Shown: in pieces, positions 14,515 to 21,245 of the stretch
Layout of the letters: each line of letters begins with the position of its first letter
Position numbering within the stretch: the first letter of the stretch is position 1
Origin: Lachnospiraceae bacterium
GTDB taxonomy: Bacteria > Bacillota > Clostridia > Lachnospirales > Lachnospiraceae
NCBI GenBank assembly: GCA_017476305.1
Contig: JAFVAA010000449.1
Span: 1 to 21,245, forward strand
Direction: 5' to 3'
Length of the DNA stretch: 21,245 nucleotides
Notes under the pieces: model-generated
Told to the model about the DNA's origin: nothing
Databases searched by the model: none
What the model saw: the letters and a program-made list of their open reading frames with translations, nothing else
Position numbers and translations under genes: made by a program

Positions 14515-16219
14515 ATGTGACCTCCTGTGTTCTTTTTCCGGTCCGTCTCTCACTGCCAGATAAAAACGGGAGGGAAGAAAATAAATATGGAATACAGTAT
14601 TCTGTCCTGCAGGTGCTTGTACAAATGCAGGCATCTATCGTAAACGTTTGATTGTACCGTTCCCTTAAATCATACTGGATCAAATCCCCCATTCGATTTC
14701 TGACAGTTTCTTCTCTACCAGACAAAAACAACATATACAAATAGCTCTGGTAGCTGGCACCGGAAGCACTCCATTTTTTCGCTTTTGGAAAAAATTGCGC
14801 TTTTCTCTCAAAAAGCTCCTTTGTACAGATACAAATTTCTTCATACTTCATCTGAAAATTTCCCGCATTTTTTACTACAGGAACCTCCTTTCCCTCTAAA
14901 AGAGCAGTCACGTCAATACATGCCTCCTCAAAGGACAGGATCATTAAAATCGTATACTGTACCGCGGAAATGACCGGAGGCAGGCCGGTAAATCCGGCTA
15001 AAATAGAAGCGGTTGCGAGACTTTTTTCCTGAAATACCGGATCTGTCACTGCGTAGCCCATATTTAAAAGCAGGCGGATCGCCAACAGACGATTTACCAC
15101 ATAGGATAAATTCAGATTTTCTTTTCCTTTTCCGGCGACCAGGTATTCCATTCCATATTTTACCGTCTTTTCTAAAGACTTCGTATAATCTGCGAACTGC
15201 CTGGAAGCATATAGAAAAAATTCCGACTGCTCCGCTGCAGCCGATAGGATATTTTCACTTTTTGTGACCTCCTTCTCCTCTGCATTCCCTTCCTCCATCA
15301 GCTCCTCTAAAACATCTGCTGCCCCCATTTCCTTTTCGGGCGGTTTTTCCGATTTCGATTTTTTCCCGCTTCCTTCCAATGCGCTATCCTGCATCGGGTA
15401 TTCTTCCTGCTCCACAGCCTCCCGGATTGGAATTTCCTGTTTGGAAATATCCTTTTCGTCACAGACCAGACTTAATACCCCATTTCCTGTAAATTCAGAA
15501 AACACAGTGAGAGGATTTCCTCCTGCCGCATCCTTTTTTAACTGTGCATCTGTATCCCGCTTTTCTTCTTTCTCCTTTGATTTTCTGTCTTCTTCCTCTG
15601 TTTTCGCTTCCGTGGTCTGTCCCCCTTTTCCTCCATCGTCCGTCTCTTTTCCCTCGTCTGTATCCACCACGTCATATTTTCCATTTTCATAGTCTCTCGT
15701 AATCGCAAGCTTTTCCTTCACGGAAAAACCGGTATTTTCCGAAAGACTGTCTGTAACCCGTTCTGTAACCCTCTCTACCGCCTGCCGTTTTAAAAAGCCT
15801 TTGATCTGCCCATGAAAAATCTCTTTCTCCATCAGGTTTTTAGCATCCACGATCTCCGACTCCACTTCAGAAAACCGGTACAGATCACTATAGGAGCGTT
15901 CTCTGCCCTCCGGTGCTGCGGAAAGATTTTTTTTCAAAAGCTCTAAAAATTCCGCATTTAAATTTTCCACCCCTATTCCATCATATCCTCCATAGGCAAA
16001 AAGACCGTATTCCTGAAAAAGCTCCCTGTTAAAATCTCCAAAAGCCGTCATGGCTGCAGAACGGGCTGCCACACGGAAATACCCCTCTGAGGACAGCACT
16101 CTCGCACTTTCAAACATAACTCCCACCATCGAGAAAAAAAGCAGAAAGGTAATCGTCAAAAAAACTGTAATGCCCGCTTTTTCTCCCTGTGCCTTTAGCA
16201 CCTTTTTAAAGAAAATCAA
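14495..16219 (-). CDS. DUF5702 (TadG-like) pilus-associated protein
   Basis: The 574-residue protein starts MIFFKKVLKAQGEKAGITVF and has one N-terminal membrane helix (about 17-37), then a large extracytoplasmic region. This is the layout of DUF5702 proteins, which replace TadG in Clostridia Tad loci. A hydrophilic linker (about 184-320) rich in Lys, Glu, Asp and Gly is probably disordered. The C-terminus ends in EVTYGYKSE, in keeping with family ends I recall. Its role is likely envelope anchoring or assembly of the pilus. The start is a TTG at 16219, nine bases after GGAGG. An ATG at 16226 is out of frame and closes after six codons. It follows the pilin gene after 33 bases. Confidence 0.8.
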   Translation of the reverse strand: MIFFKKVLKAQGEKAGITVFLTITFLLFFSMVGVMFESARVLSSEGYFRVAARSAAMTAFGDFNRELFQEYGLFAYGGYDGIGVENLNAEFLELLKKNLSAAPEGRERSYSDLYRFSEVESEIVDAKNLMEKEIFHGQIKGFLKRQAVERVTERVTDSLSENTGFSVKEKLAITRDYENGKYDVVDTDEGKETDDGGKGGQTTEAKTEEEDRKSKEKEEKRDTDAQLKKDAAGGNPLTVFSEFTGNGVLSLVCDEKDISKQEIPIREAVEQEEYPMQDSALEGSGKKSKSEKPPEKEMGAADVLEELMEEGNAEEKEVTKSENILSAAAEQSEFFLYASRQFADYTKSLEKTVKYGMEYLVAGKGKENLNLSYVVNRLLAIRLLLNMGYAVTDPVFQEKSLATASILAGFTGLPPVISAVQYTILMILSFEEACIDVTALLEGKEVPVVKNAGNFQMKYEEICICTKELFERKAQFFPKAKKWSASGASYQSYLYMLFLSGREETVRNRMGDLIQYDLRERYNQTFTIDACICTSTCRTEYCIPYLFSSLPFLSGSERRTGKRTQEVTYGYKSE

Positions 16220-16252
16220 AAGCCATCACCTCCTTTTTTCAGCAAAATGCAT

Positions 16253-16453
16253 CTATTTTATTTCAATTTTTGAATTTACATCCTCTGCCCCTCCATTGAT
16301 ATTTTCGAAGGCACTTTCTATAATGCCCGTAATCTGCTCCCGGAAAATGACGATCAGCATGATTAAAATCACAAGAATCAAAATGATTTCCACGATGCCG
16401 ATCCCATCCTCCTCTTCCCAAAAGCTTTTTAATATTTCAAATCCTTTTCTCAT
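16253..16453 (-). CDS. Flp1-like major pilin
   Basis: The 66-residue product is the most likely structural subunit of the pilus. It has a short leader, an acidic WEEEDG segment and then IGIVEIILILVILIML. Cleavage after Gly17 would leave Glu22 at position +5 of the mature protein, as in Flp/type IVb pilins. The hydrophobic helix spans about 18-41, and the tail is short and polar. It matches the Flp1-like pilin family ('putative flagellin, Flp1-like') typical of Gram-positive Tad loci. The ATG at 16453 follows GGAGG with eight bases of spacing; an upstream in-frame ATG (16477) overlaps the tadC end and lacks a good site. It lies between tadC and the DUF5702 gene. Confidence 0.88.
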   Translation of the reverse strand: MRKGFEILKSFWEEEDGIGIVEIILILVILIMLIVIFREQITGIIESAFENINGGAEDVNSKIEIK

Positions 16454-16473
16454 ATAAATACCTCCTCTATCCA

Positions 16474-17946
16474 TCAAATATTTTGAAATGCCGCATATAA
16501 AATCAAAGCAAAAACAATGACTAACATAACTGCCATAGGCATCAAAAGCTTTGTCCCTGCTTTTTCTCCCAGAGCCTTCGCATTTTCCTTTCTAGCCTGA
16601 AAAGAATCTGTCATTTCATACTCCAGCAGCTGTAAAAGATCTGCGGAACCTTTTTTCAAATTCTGTACCAGCAGTGTGCAGAATTTCATATACGGCAACA
16701 TCTCTGTGCGCTTTCCAAAAAGCTCATAAGCCCTCGCTTCACTCATACCGTTTTCAATTTCCCGGATAGTAACCGCCATCTCCTCATAGACAAAATGCGT
16801 TTCTTTTTCCTTCCTTCTTTTTTCATATTCCTGCACAATTCTTTCCCAGGCGCCTTTTACCGTAAGTCCTGCCCCGATCAGCAGTACAAAATGCTCAATA
16901 AATTCCGGATAGTCCAAAGAAAGCTGCTCCTGCCTCTTTTTTATTTTTTCCTTTAAACGGCTCTCCTCCGCAATGGGCAGCAGCATACAGGAAAGAAAAA
17001 GAATTCCCAGAAACAGATATGGGTATTCGATACGATCTTCAAAATATTTCATCTGTTTTCCATCTACGGTCTCCGGTAATTTTACATACCGTTCTGTCTC
17101 GCTTTGCTTTTCGCTTTTTTCATATTCTCTTTCCCAATGCTCCCAAAAAGAACTCTGTTTCTTCTGCTGCGGATAAATGATAACGGCCTTTGTCCATATC
17201 TCTTTGCTTTCTCCACACATAAGCACGGCCTTTAGCTCTGTCTGGACCGGCTCCTTCAAATCGGCGTTATCCAGAGTACCATCTGAAGCAACCGGACTAT
17301 CCAAAGGAATTTCCCAAAGGATGGAAATGGCGTTTTCAGAAAATCCACCGATAAGGCACAAGGGCTTTGTGATCCTTTTGGCAGATGCATTTTCTCCTAA
17401 AACCACTGTTTCCAATTTCTGCTTTCCTTCTTTTAAAGCTTTCTTTTCCTCCTCTGCTGTATATTTTCTATCAGGGAGTTTTACCGTAAGCTTTTTTTCC
17501 TCCTCACCGGAATCTGCTTTGATGGAATACTTTTTCATGTTTCCTCCAGCCTCCTCCCGCTCTAAAAAATAGTCATCAAGGAGGAACCCTTCCTGCTTGA
17601 TGAACACGGAAACCGATACCAGGAAAAGACCTATGGTCATGACTCCGGAAATCTTCCTGAGGATTTTTCCGTAATACGCATAATAGATCCTCTCCTCCTC
17701 TTTTCCGATGTATATTTTTCGCAGCTTTTCTATCCGCTCTCTTTTCATCCGGAACAGCTTTCTTTTCCATAGAAGCTGTAAAATAAAGAACGTACCCTCC
17801 TCGAAAAGTGATGTCTTTTCTACAGGATTTTTTACTGGTATTTTTCCGGAAGTCTTTTTTCCCTTCCGGAAATGCTGCCAAAGAAAAAAGAAAAGAAGTA
17901 AAATGGCACTGCCAAAACAAAGTTCTCCTATCCATGTAGCACGCAA
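16474..17946 (-). CDS. TadC-like type II secretion F-domain protein with a large insert
   Basis: TadC pairs with TadB as the inner-membrane platform that the ATPase TadA drives. The 490-residue protein is longer than usual for TadC (about 300). It has helices at about 8-24, 100-117 and 309-326, a cytoplasmic T2SS F-type domain (about 331-465, with LSLDYPEFIEHFVLLIGAGL) and a final helix (about 467-487). Residues 119-308, between the second and third helices, form a hydrophilic block with several predicted beta strands. From the topology it lies outside the membrane. The start is a TTG at 17946, seven bases after GGGGAGG; the ATG at 17953 is out of frame and next to the ribosome-binding site. 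It follows tadB after 15 bases. Confidence 0.8.
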   Translation of the reverse strand: MRATWIGELCFGSAILLLFFFLWQHFRKGKKTSGKIPVKNPVEKTSLFEEGTFFILQLLWKRKLFRMKRERIEKLRKIYIGKEEERIYYAYYGKILRKISGVMTIGLFLVSVSVFIKQEGFLLDDYFLEREEAGGNMKKYSIKADSGEEEKKLTVKLPDRKYTAEEEKKALKEGKQKLETVVLGENASAKRITKPLCLIGGFSENAISILWEIPLDSPVASDGTLDNADLKEPVQTELKAVLMCGESKEIWTKAVIIYPQQKKQSSFWEHWEREYEKSEKQSETERYVKLPETVDGKQMKYFEDRIEYPYLFLGILFLSCMLLPIAEESRLKEKIKKRQEQLSLDYPEFIEHFVLLIGAGLTVKGAWERIVQEYEKRRKEKETHFVYEEMAVTIREIENGMSEARAYELFGKRTEMLPYMKFCTLLVQNLKKGSADLLQLLEYEMTDSFQARKENAKALGEKAGTKLLMPMAVMLVIVFALILYAAFQNI

Positions 17947-17961
17947 AAATCATCCTCCCCT

Positions 17962-18687
17962 CTACACACGAATATCGCTGATTTTCTCACTCCAGTAATA
18001 CGCCAGAAGATAGAAAAGCAGTAAAATCGTAGATACCAGCCTGCCTGTCCCCAGGTATAAACAGTCCAAAAATCCCGGAGAACAGATCCAAAAATATAAA
18101 ATGATCGCCAGAGGAATTTTATTCATGATCTGTCCCTCCATTCTTTTTCCGGCAATCAGCGTATCTATTTCCCTTTTTACCTCGATTTTCTGTCCGATTT
18201 TCTCTGCAGTAGACCGCGTAATCGAAATCAGATTCCCTCCCGTTCTCTTTGCAGTTTGAAACACCTTGGCAAAATGCAGAATATCTTCTGTCTCCCACTT
18301 TTCCGCAAATTCATAAAGGGCCTCCTCCACAGGACAATTTAACTCCAGCCTTTTTTCAATCCACTGAAATTCCTGCACCAGGACCGCTTCCTCTCCGTAA
18401 AGAAGTGCCAGCTCTCCTTTTGCCTGTGAAAATGCATTTTCTATAGAATATCCTGCAGAAAGCGCAGAGGAGATTCCCTGTAATCCTTCCCTGAACTGGT
18501 CCGTAATTTCCTTCTGCTGCCGCTTCCTCTCCTTTCTCTTTTCCATAAACCCGCTGATCGCGCCAAAGAGCAGGCCACAGAAAAGCAAAACTGCAAAATT
18601 TTTGTAAAATAAAAGCCCTAAAATCCCTCCCTTTAAAAAACCGAAGCAAAATCCCTTCCCGAAGATCCATCCTCCTTTTTTCCTCAT
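17962..18687 (-). CDS. tadB: TadB-like type II secretion F-domain protein
   Basis: The 241-residue protein is an inner-membrane platform component of the Tad secretion system. It has two N-terminal hydrophobic segments (about 13-47) and a cytoplasmic F-type domain with the typical FREGLQGISSALSAGYSIENAF stretch (about 65-86). Further on is VFQTAKRTGGNLISI, and two C-terminal helices follow. The ATG at 18687 follows AGGAGG nine bases upstream and starts 20 bases after the tadA stop. In-frame ATGs at 18732 and nearby would overlap tadA and lack a comparable site. Confidence 0.87.
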   Translation of the reverse strand: MRKKGGWIFGKGFCFGFLKGGILGLLFYKNFAVLLFCGLLFGAISGFMEKRKERKRQQKEITDQFREGLQGISSALSAGYSIENAFSQAKGELALLYGEEAVLVQEFQWIEKRLELNCPVEEALYEFAEKWETEDILHFAKVFQTAKRTGGNLISITRSTAEKIGQKIEVKREIDTLIAGKRMEGQIMNKIPLAIILYFWICSPGFLDCLYLGTGRLVSTILLLFYLLAYYWSEKISDIRV

Positions 18688-18707
18688 TTTCCATTTCCTC
18701 CTGTCTT

Positions 18708-19955
18708 TCATTGGCATGCTGCTTCCAGACATAGCCCCGCAGCAAGGAGCTTTTCCCGATGAAGGAGAGTGGCCTCCGTTTTCCTAAGCTCCCCCAAAAG
18801 CCATCCATTCTCTGTCATCCCTGTTTCCTGAAACTGATAAAGTGGTGCCAGTTCCACCTCCCCATCCCGTACTCCCAGGACCTCATCAATCTCTAAAACC
18901 CTTCTGCTGCGATCTCTGAGCCTTCCAAGCTGTATAACAATATCAAGTGCCGATGCGATCTGGCTTCGTACCGCCGGAAGCGGAATATACATTCCGGTCA
19001 GCACCAGGGTTTCCAAACGGCTCAGCATATCCTTCGGACTGTTTGCATGCCCTGTGCAAAGACTGCCATCATGCCCCGTGTTCATCACATTTAAAAGCTC
19101 ACAGGCTGCTGCATCCCTGACCTCTCCCAAAATAATCCTGTCCGGCCGCATACGAAGTGCCGACTTCATCAGATCTCGGATCGTCACTTCGTTTTTTCCC
19201 TCTACGTTTGCATTTCTCACCTCCAGACGTACCAGATTGGGAACGCCCCTGATCTGCAGCTCCGCAGCATCCTCTATCGTGATAAGCCGTTCTGATTTTG
19301 GAATAAAGTCTGATAGAGCATTTAAAAATGTTGTTTTGCCACTTCCCGTACCTCCGCTGATAAAGATATTGTATTTTGCTTTCACGAGCGTCTGCAAAAA
19401 TACAGCTGCTTCCTTTGTGAGCGACTGAATTTCTATCAGCTTGTCCATCGAAATCGGCTTGTCCGGAAATTTTCGAATCGTAAGGATCGGTCCATTTAAT
19501 GCCACCGGCGGAAGCACTACATTTACTCTGGAACCATCTAAAAGTCTGACGTCCACGATAGGATTGGTCTCGTTCACACGCCTGTTCACCTTTGCTACGA
19601 TCTGCTGGATCACATCCTCTAATTTTCCCCTGTCAGAAAAGCCTTTCGGATATCTGAGCAATTCACCACCTTTTTCCACAAAAATATCATCCGGGCCATT
19701 TACCATGATTTCCGTAATCTCTCCATCCTCCAAAAGCTCCTGAACTACATCAAGCCTTCGAATGGAGTTAAATACATTCCGAAGGATTTCTTCCTTTTCC
19801 GGAATGGACAGATAAATTTCACGCCCTGTTTCCAAAACATATTTTTCTGCCAGATCTAATATTTCTTCATCAGAAACTGCCTCTCTGCAGTCTATTTCCT
19901 CCATGATTTTTTTCCGGATTTTCTGACAATAGTTTTTTCCCTCCTGATCCGTCAT
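18708..19955 (-). CDS. tadA: Tad pilus assembly ATPase TadA (CpaF family)
   Basis: This is the cytoplasmic hexameric secretion ATPase that powers pilus assembly. In the 415-residue protein the Walker A motif GGTGSGKTT is at 201-209 and the Walker B-like segment RIILGEVR at 273-280. The aspartate box is at ITIEDAAEL (225-233) and the histidine box at GHDGSLCTGHANS (294-306). All are intact, so the motor should be active, unlike its neighbour TadZ. The N-terminal domain contains the usual DGEITEIMVNGPDDIFVEKGG (77-97). The ATG at 19955 has GGAGT about 11 bases upstream, a weaker site than elsewhere, and starts seven bases after the tadZ stop, so coupling is likely. Confidence 0.94.
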   Translation of the reverse strand: MTDQEGKNYCQKIRKKIMEEIDCREAVSDEEILDLAEKYVLETGREIYLSIPEKEEILRNVFNSIRRLDVVQELLEDGEITEIMVNGPDDIFVEKGGELLRYPKGFSDRGKLEDVIQQIVAKVNRRVNETNPIVDVRLLDGSRVNVVLPPVALNGPILTIRKFPDKPISMDKLIEIQSLTKEAAVFLQTLVKAKYNIFISGGTGSGKTTFLNALSDFIPKSERLITIEDAAELQIRGVPNLVRLEVRNANVEGKNEVTIRDLMKSALRMRPDRIILGEVRDAAACELLNVMNTGHDGSLCTGHANSPKDMLSRLETLVLTGMYIPLPAVRSQIASALDIVIQLGRLRDRSRRVLEIDEVLGVRDGEVELAPLYQFQETGMTENGWLLGELRKTEATLLHREKLLAAGLCLEAACQ

Positions 19956-19962
19956 GGAAATC

Positions 19963-20892
19963 TCAACTCCTTTTTCCCGTCTCCGGTCGCATCAGCCATT
20001 CTCTTTTCTCTATAATCTTCTCCTGTCCGGATGCTCTCAGATTTTTTTCAAATGCCTCTTCCTTGGAGCTCTGTATCCTGTTTTCGGGCCTTGGCATGTA
20101 TATTTTGTCACAACGTTCCATCAAAAAAATACCCGCTTCACCAAGAAATCCTATGTCGAATACAAAGACCTCATACTCTGTCTGCTCCTGCAGGACCTGC
20201 AAAAACTCCGCCATATCCTCTTTTGTCATAGAATGAAGGTCTCTGTAATCCTCGACAGAAAAAATGCAGGCCAAATCTCCCTTACGATATAGAACGGATT
20301 CCAGCTTTAGTGCCAATTTCCCCCTTTTTTGCCGCAGATAAAAAAGCACCTCCGACATTCCACCCTGCTTTTCTTTCTGTACATGGGAAAACCCATGAAA
20401 TTCCTCTAAATTTACATACAGTACCTTTCTTTTTTTTGCCAGGCTTTCTGCCTTCTGAAACAAAAATTCCGTCACCCCTCCTCCACCAAAGGGTGCATAT
20501 CCACAGATCATTTCCACTGTTCTTTTTGAAACGATTTCTGTATGATAGGAAATTCTGTCATTTTCAGCCATAAGCTCAAAAATTTCCTTAACTATTTTAG
20601 ATACTGCCTGATATTTGAAAATGACCGGAAATTTGGATTTCTCCTTTCCCATGTTCCCCTCGGAAAGAAAAACCATCTGTGGTATCTGATCCGAATACAG
20701 CTGAAACCGCTCTACAAATTCTTCTGATGCCAAAAGCACATCAATCTTTCCGGACTGAACCTGTTTTTCAAGCATCGCAAAATCCGTAAATAATCTGGTC
20801 TCTACGATATTTCTGTATTTTTTACATACATATCCTACAAAGGATTTCATATATCCGTCATTATCAAAGAGGGCAAGCCTTATTTTTTTCAC
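19963..20892 (-). CDS. tadZ: TadZ/CpaE-like protein with degenerate P-loop
   Basis: TadZ proteins localise the Tad machinery in the cell. The 309-residue protein has an N-terminal receiver-like domain (about 1-110; IRLALFDNDGYMKSFV at the start) and a C-terminal MinD/ParA-like domain. In place of the deviant Walker A motif KGGxGKT, it has APFGGGGVTEF (133-143). The glycines remain, but the lysine position is Val140, so ATP hydrolysis is doubtful. Other ParA-like features remain, such as VLYVNLEEFHGFSH and YEVFVFDIGFLGE. The start is GTG at 20892, overlapping the previous stop as GTGA. The frame is also open to a GTG at 20907, but that codon lies in the ribosome-binding site itself. Confidence 0.83.
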   Translation of the reverse strand: MKKIRLALFDNDGYMKSFVGYVCKKYRNIVETRLFTDFAMLEKQVQSGKIDVLLASEEFVERFQLYSDQIPQMVFLSEGNMGKEKSKFPVIFKYQAVSKIVKEIFELMAENDRISYHTEIVSKRTVEMICGYAPFGGGGVTEFLFQKAESLAKKRKVLYVNLEEFHGFSHVQKEKQGGMSEVLFYLRQKRGKLALKLESVLYRKGDLACIFSVEDYRDLHSMTKEDMAEFLQVLQEQTEYEVFVFDIGFLGEAGIFLMERCDKIYMPRPENRIQSSKEEAFEKNLRASGQEKIIEKREWLMRPETGKRS

Positions 20893-21245
20893 CAAAACCC
20901 TTTCCACCTCCCCAGCTCCACCAGACTGTAGGATGCCGCCAGGAATGGTGCCAGGGGAATGGTATCCTGCATCCCGTCCCTCTTTTTGTCATAATATGGT
21001 ACATGAGTACCGATACCGGATTTCACATATCTCCACACATATGCCAATCTTTGACGTAAGCGATGTTTTGACAGCAACCTCCAAAGCGAAGCAATACCTG
21101 CCAGTAGAAACCATAGAATACACACTTGAAATGCTTTTTCCAATCCCTGCATCGCCGCTACCAGCGAAAACAGTTTGATATCTCCTGCTCCAATGGCATG
21201 GATCAGAAAAAGCGGAAAAAAGATACAGATGGCCAAAATACAGGA
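20889..21245 (-). CDS. A24 prepilin peptidase of the Tad locus (partial)
   Basis: The gene enters from the right edge, so its N-terminus and first catalytic aspartate are outside the window. About 118 residues are visible. These include the GxGD motif with the second catalytic aspartate (IGAGDIKLFSLVAA), hydrophobic helices on either side, and a basic loop (SKHRLRQRL). They end in a C-terminal PLAPFLAASYSLVELGRW. It is a TadV/CpaA-type peptidase, and its stop overlaps the tadZ start. Together with the peptidase at 13168-13599 it gives the locus two such enzymes. Confidence 0.88.
   Translation of the reverse strand, partial: SCILAICIFFPLFLIHAIGAGDIKLFSLVAAMQGLEKAFQVCILWFLLAGIASLWRLLSKHRLRQRLAYVWRYVKSGIGTHVPYYDKKRDGMQDTIPLAPFLAASYSLVELGRWKGFW

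Noticed and set aside
14515..14634. Longer start (14634) for the Cys/His TadE-like gene
   Set aside because: The extension overlaps the coding end of the DUF5702 gene in another frame and has no ribosome-binding site. ATG 14514 has AGGAGGT.
15264..15692. Open plus-strand frame of 142 codons opposite the DUF5702 gene
   Set aside because: The product is serine/phenylalanine-rich low-complexity sequence, mirroring the Lys/Glu-rich linker on the other strand. It has no ribosome-binding site.
17576..17953. Minus-strand frame of 125 codons starting at ATG 17953, overlapping tadC
   Set aside because: The ATG touches the ribosome-binding site. The product is basic and unlike any family, whereas the TTG frame gives a clear TadC-like protein.

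Overview
The window looks like a chromosomal segment of a Gram-positive anaerobe, most likely a gut Lachnospiraceae (Clostridia). The grounds are strong AGGAGG ribosome-binding sites, an energy-converting Ech hydrogenase, a Firmicute-type Tad pilus locus (Flp1-like pilin, DUF5702 protein, DUF6382/FHA protein) and AT-rich intergenic repeats. Almost every gene is on the minus strand, so each block reads from high to low coordinates. Only one gene, a small lipoprotein, is on the plus strand.

Region 1 (1-5209) is an ech operon in the order echA, echB, echC, echD, echE, echF, with echF cut by the left edge. It encodes a membrane-bound group 4 [NiFe] hydrogenase that would couple ferredoxin oxidation and H2 formation to ion pumping. 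The nickel cysteines of EchE and the Fe-S cysteines of EchC are intact. Region 2 (5210-7910) holds sppA, an RDD membrane protein gene and hypA, a nickel-insertion protein that suits the neighbouring hydrogenase. MITE-like hairpin elements of one family lie downstream of hypA and upstream of sppA.

Region 3 (7911-11338) holds repeat-rich DNA, a 65-residue unknown protein and glgP (glycogen phosphorylase). A divergent intergenic region follows, with overlapping promoter candidates on both strands and a perfect inverted repeat. Region 4 starts with the plus-strand PrcB_C-like lipoprotein. It converges on a long Tad pilus locus (11730-21245), which reads from the right edge as: prepilin peptidase (partial), TadZ-like, TadA, TadB, TadC-like, Flp1-like pilin, DUF5702 protein, TadE-like protein with a tandem Cys/His tail, a second prepilin peptidase, a second TadE-like protein and a DUF6382/FHA protein. 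Together they should make, process and regulate a thin surface pilus.

The most notable points are: (i) a pseudopilin-like protein with two copies of an HX4C...CX2C module; (ii) a TadZ whose P-loop lacks the lysine; (iii) a TadC with about 190 extra extracytoplasmic residues; (iv) two prepilin peptidases in one locus; (v) five same-orientation copies of the intergenic motif GTTACNNYTCAC; and (vi) two copies of a hairpin element family. No tRNA, rRNA, CRISPR array, transposase or convincing rho-independent terminator was seen.
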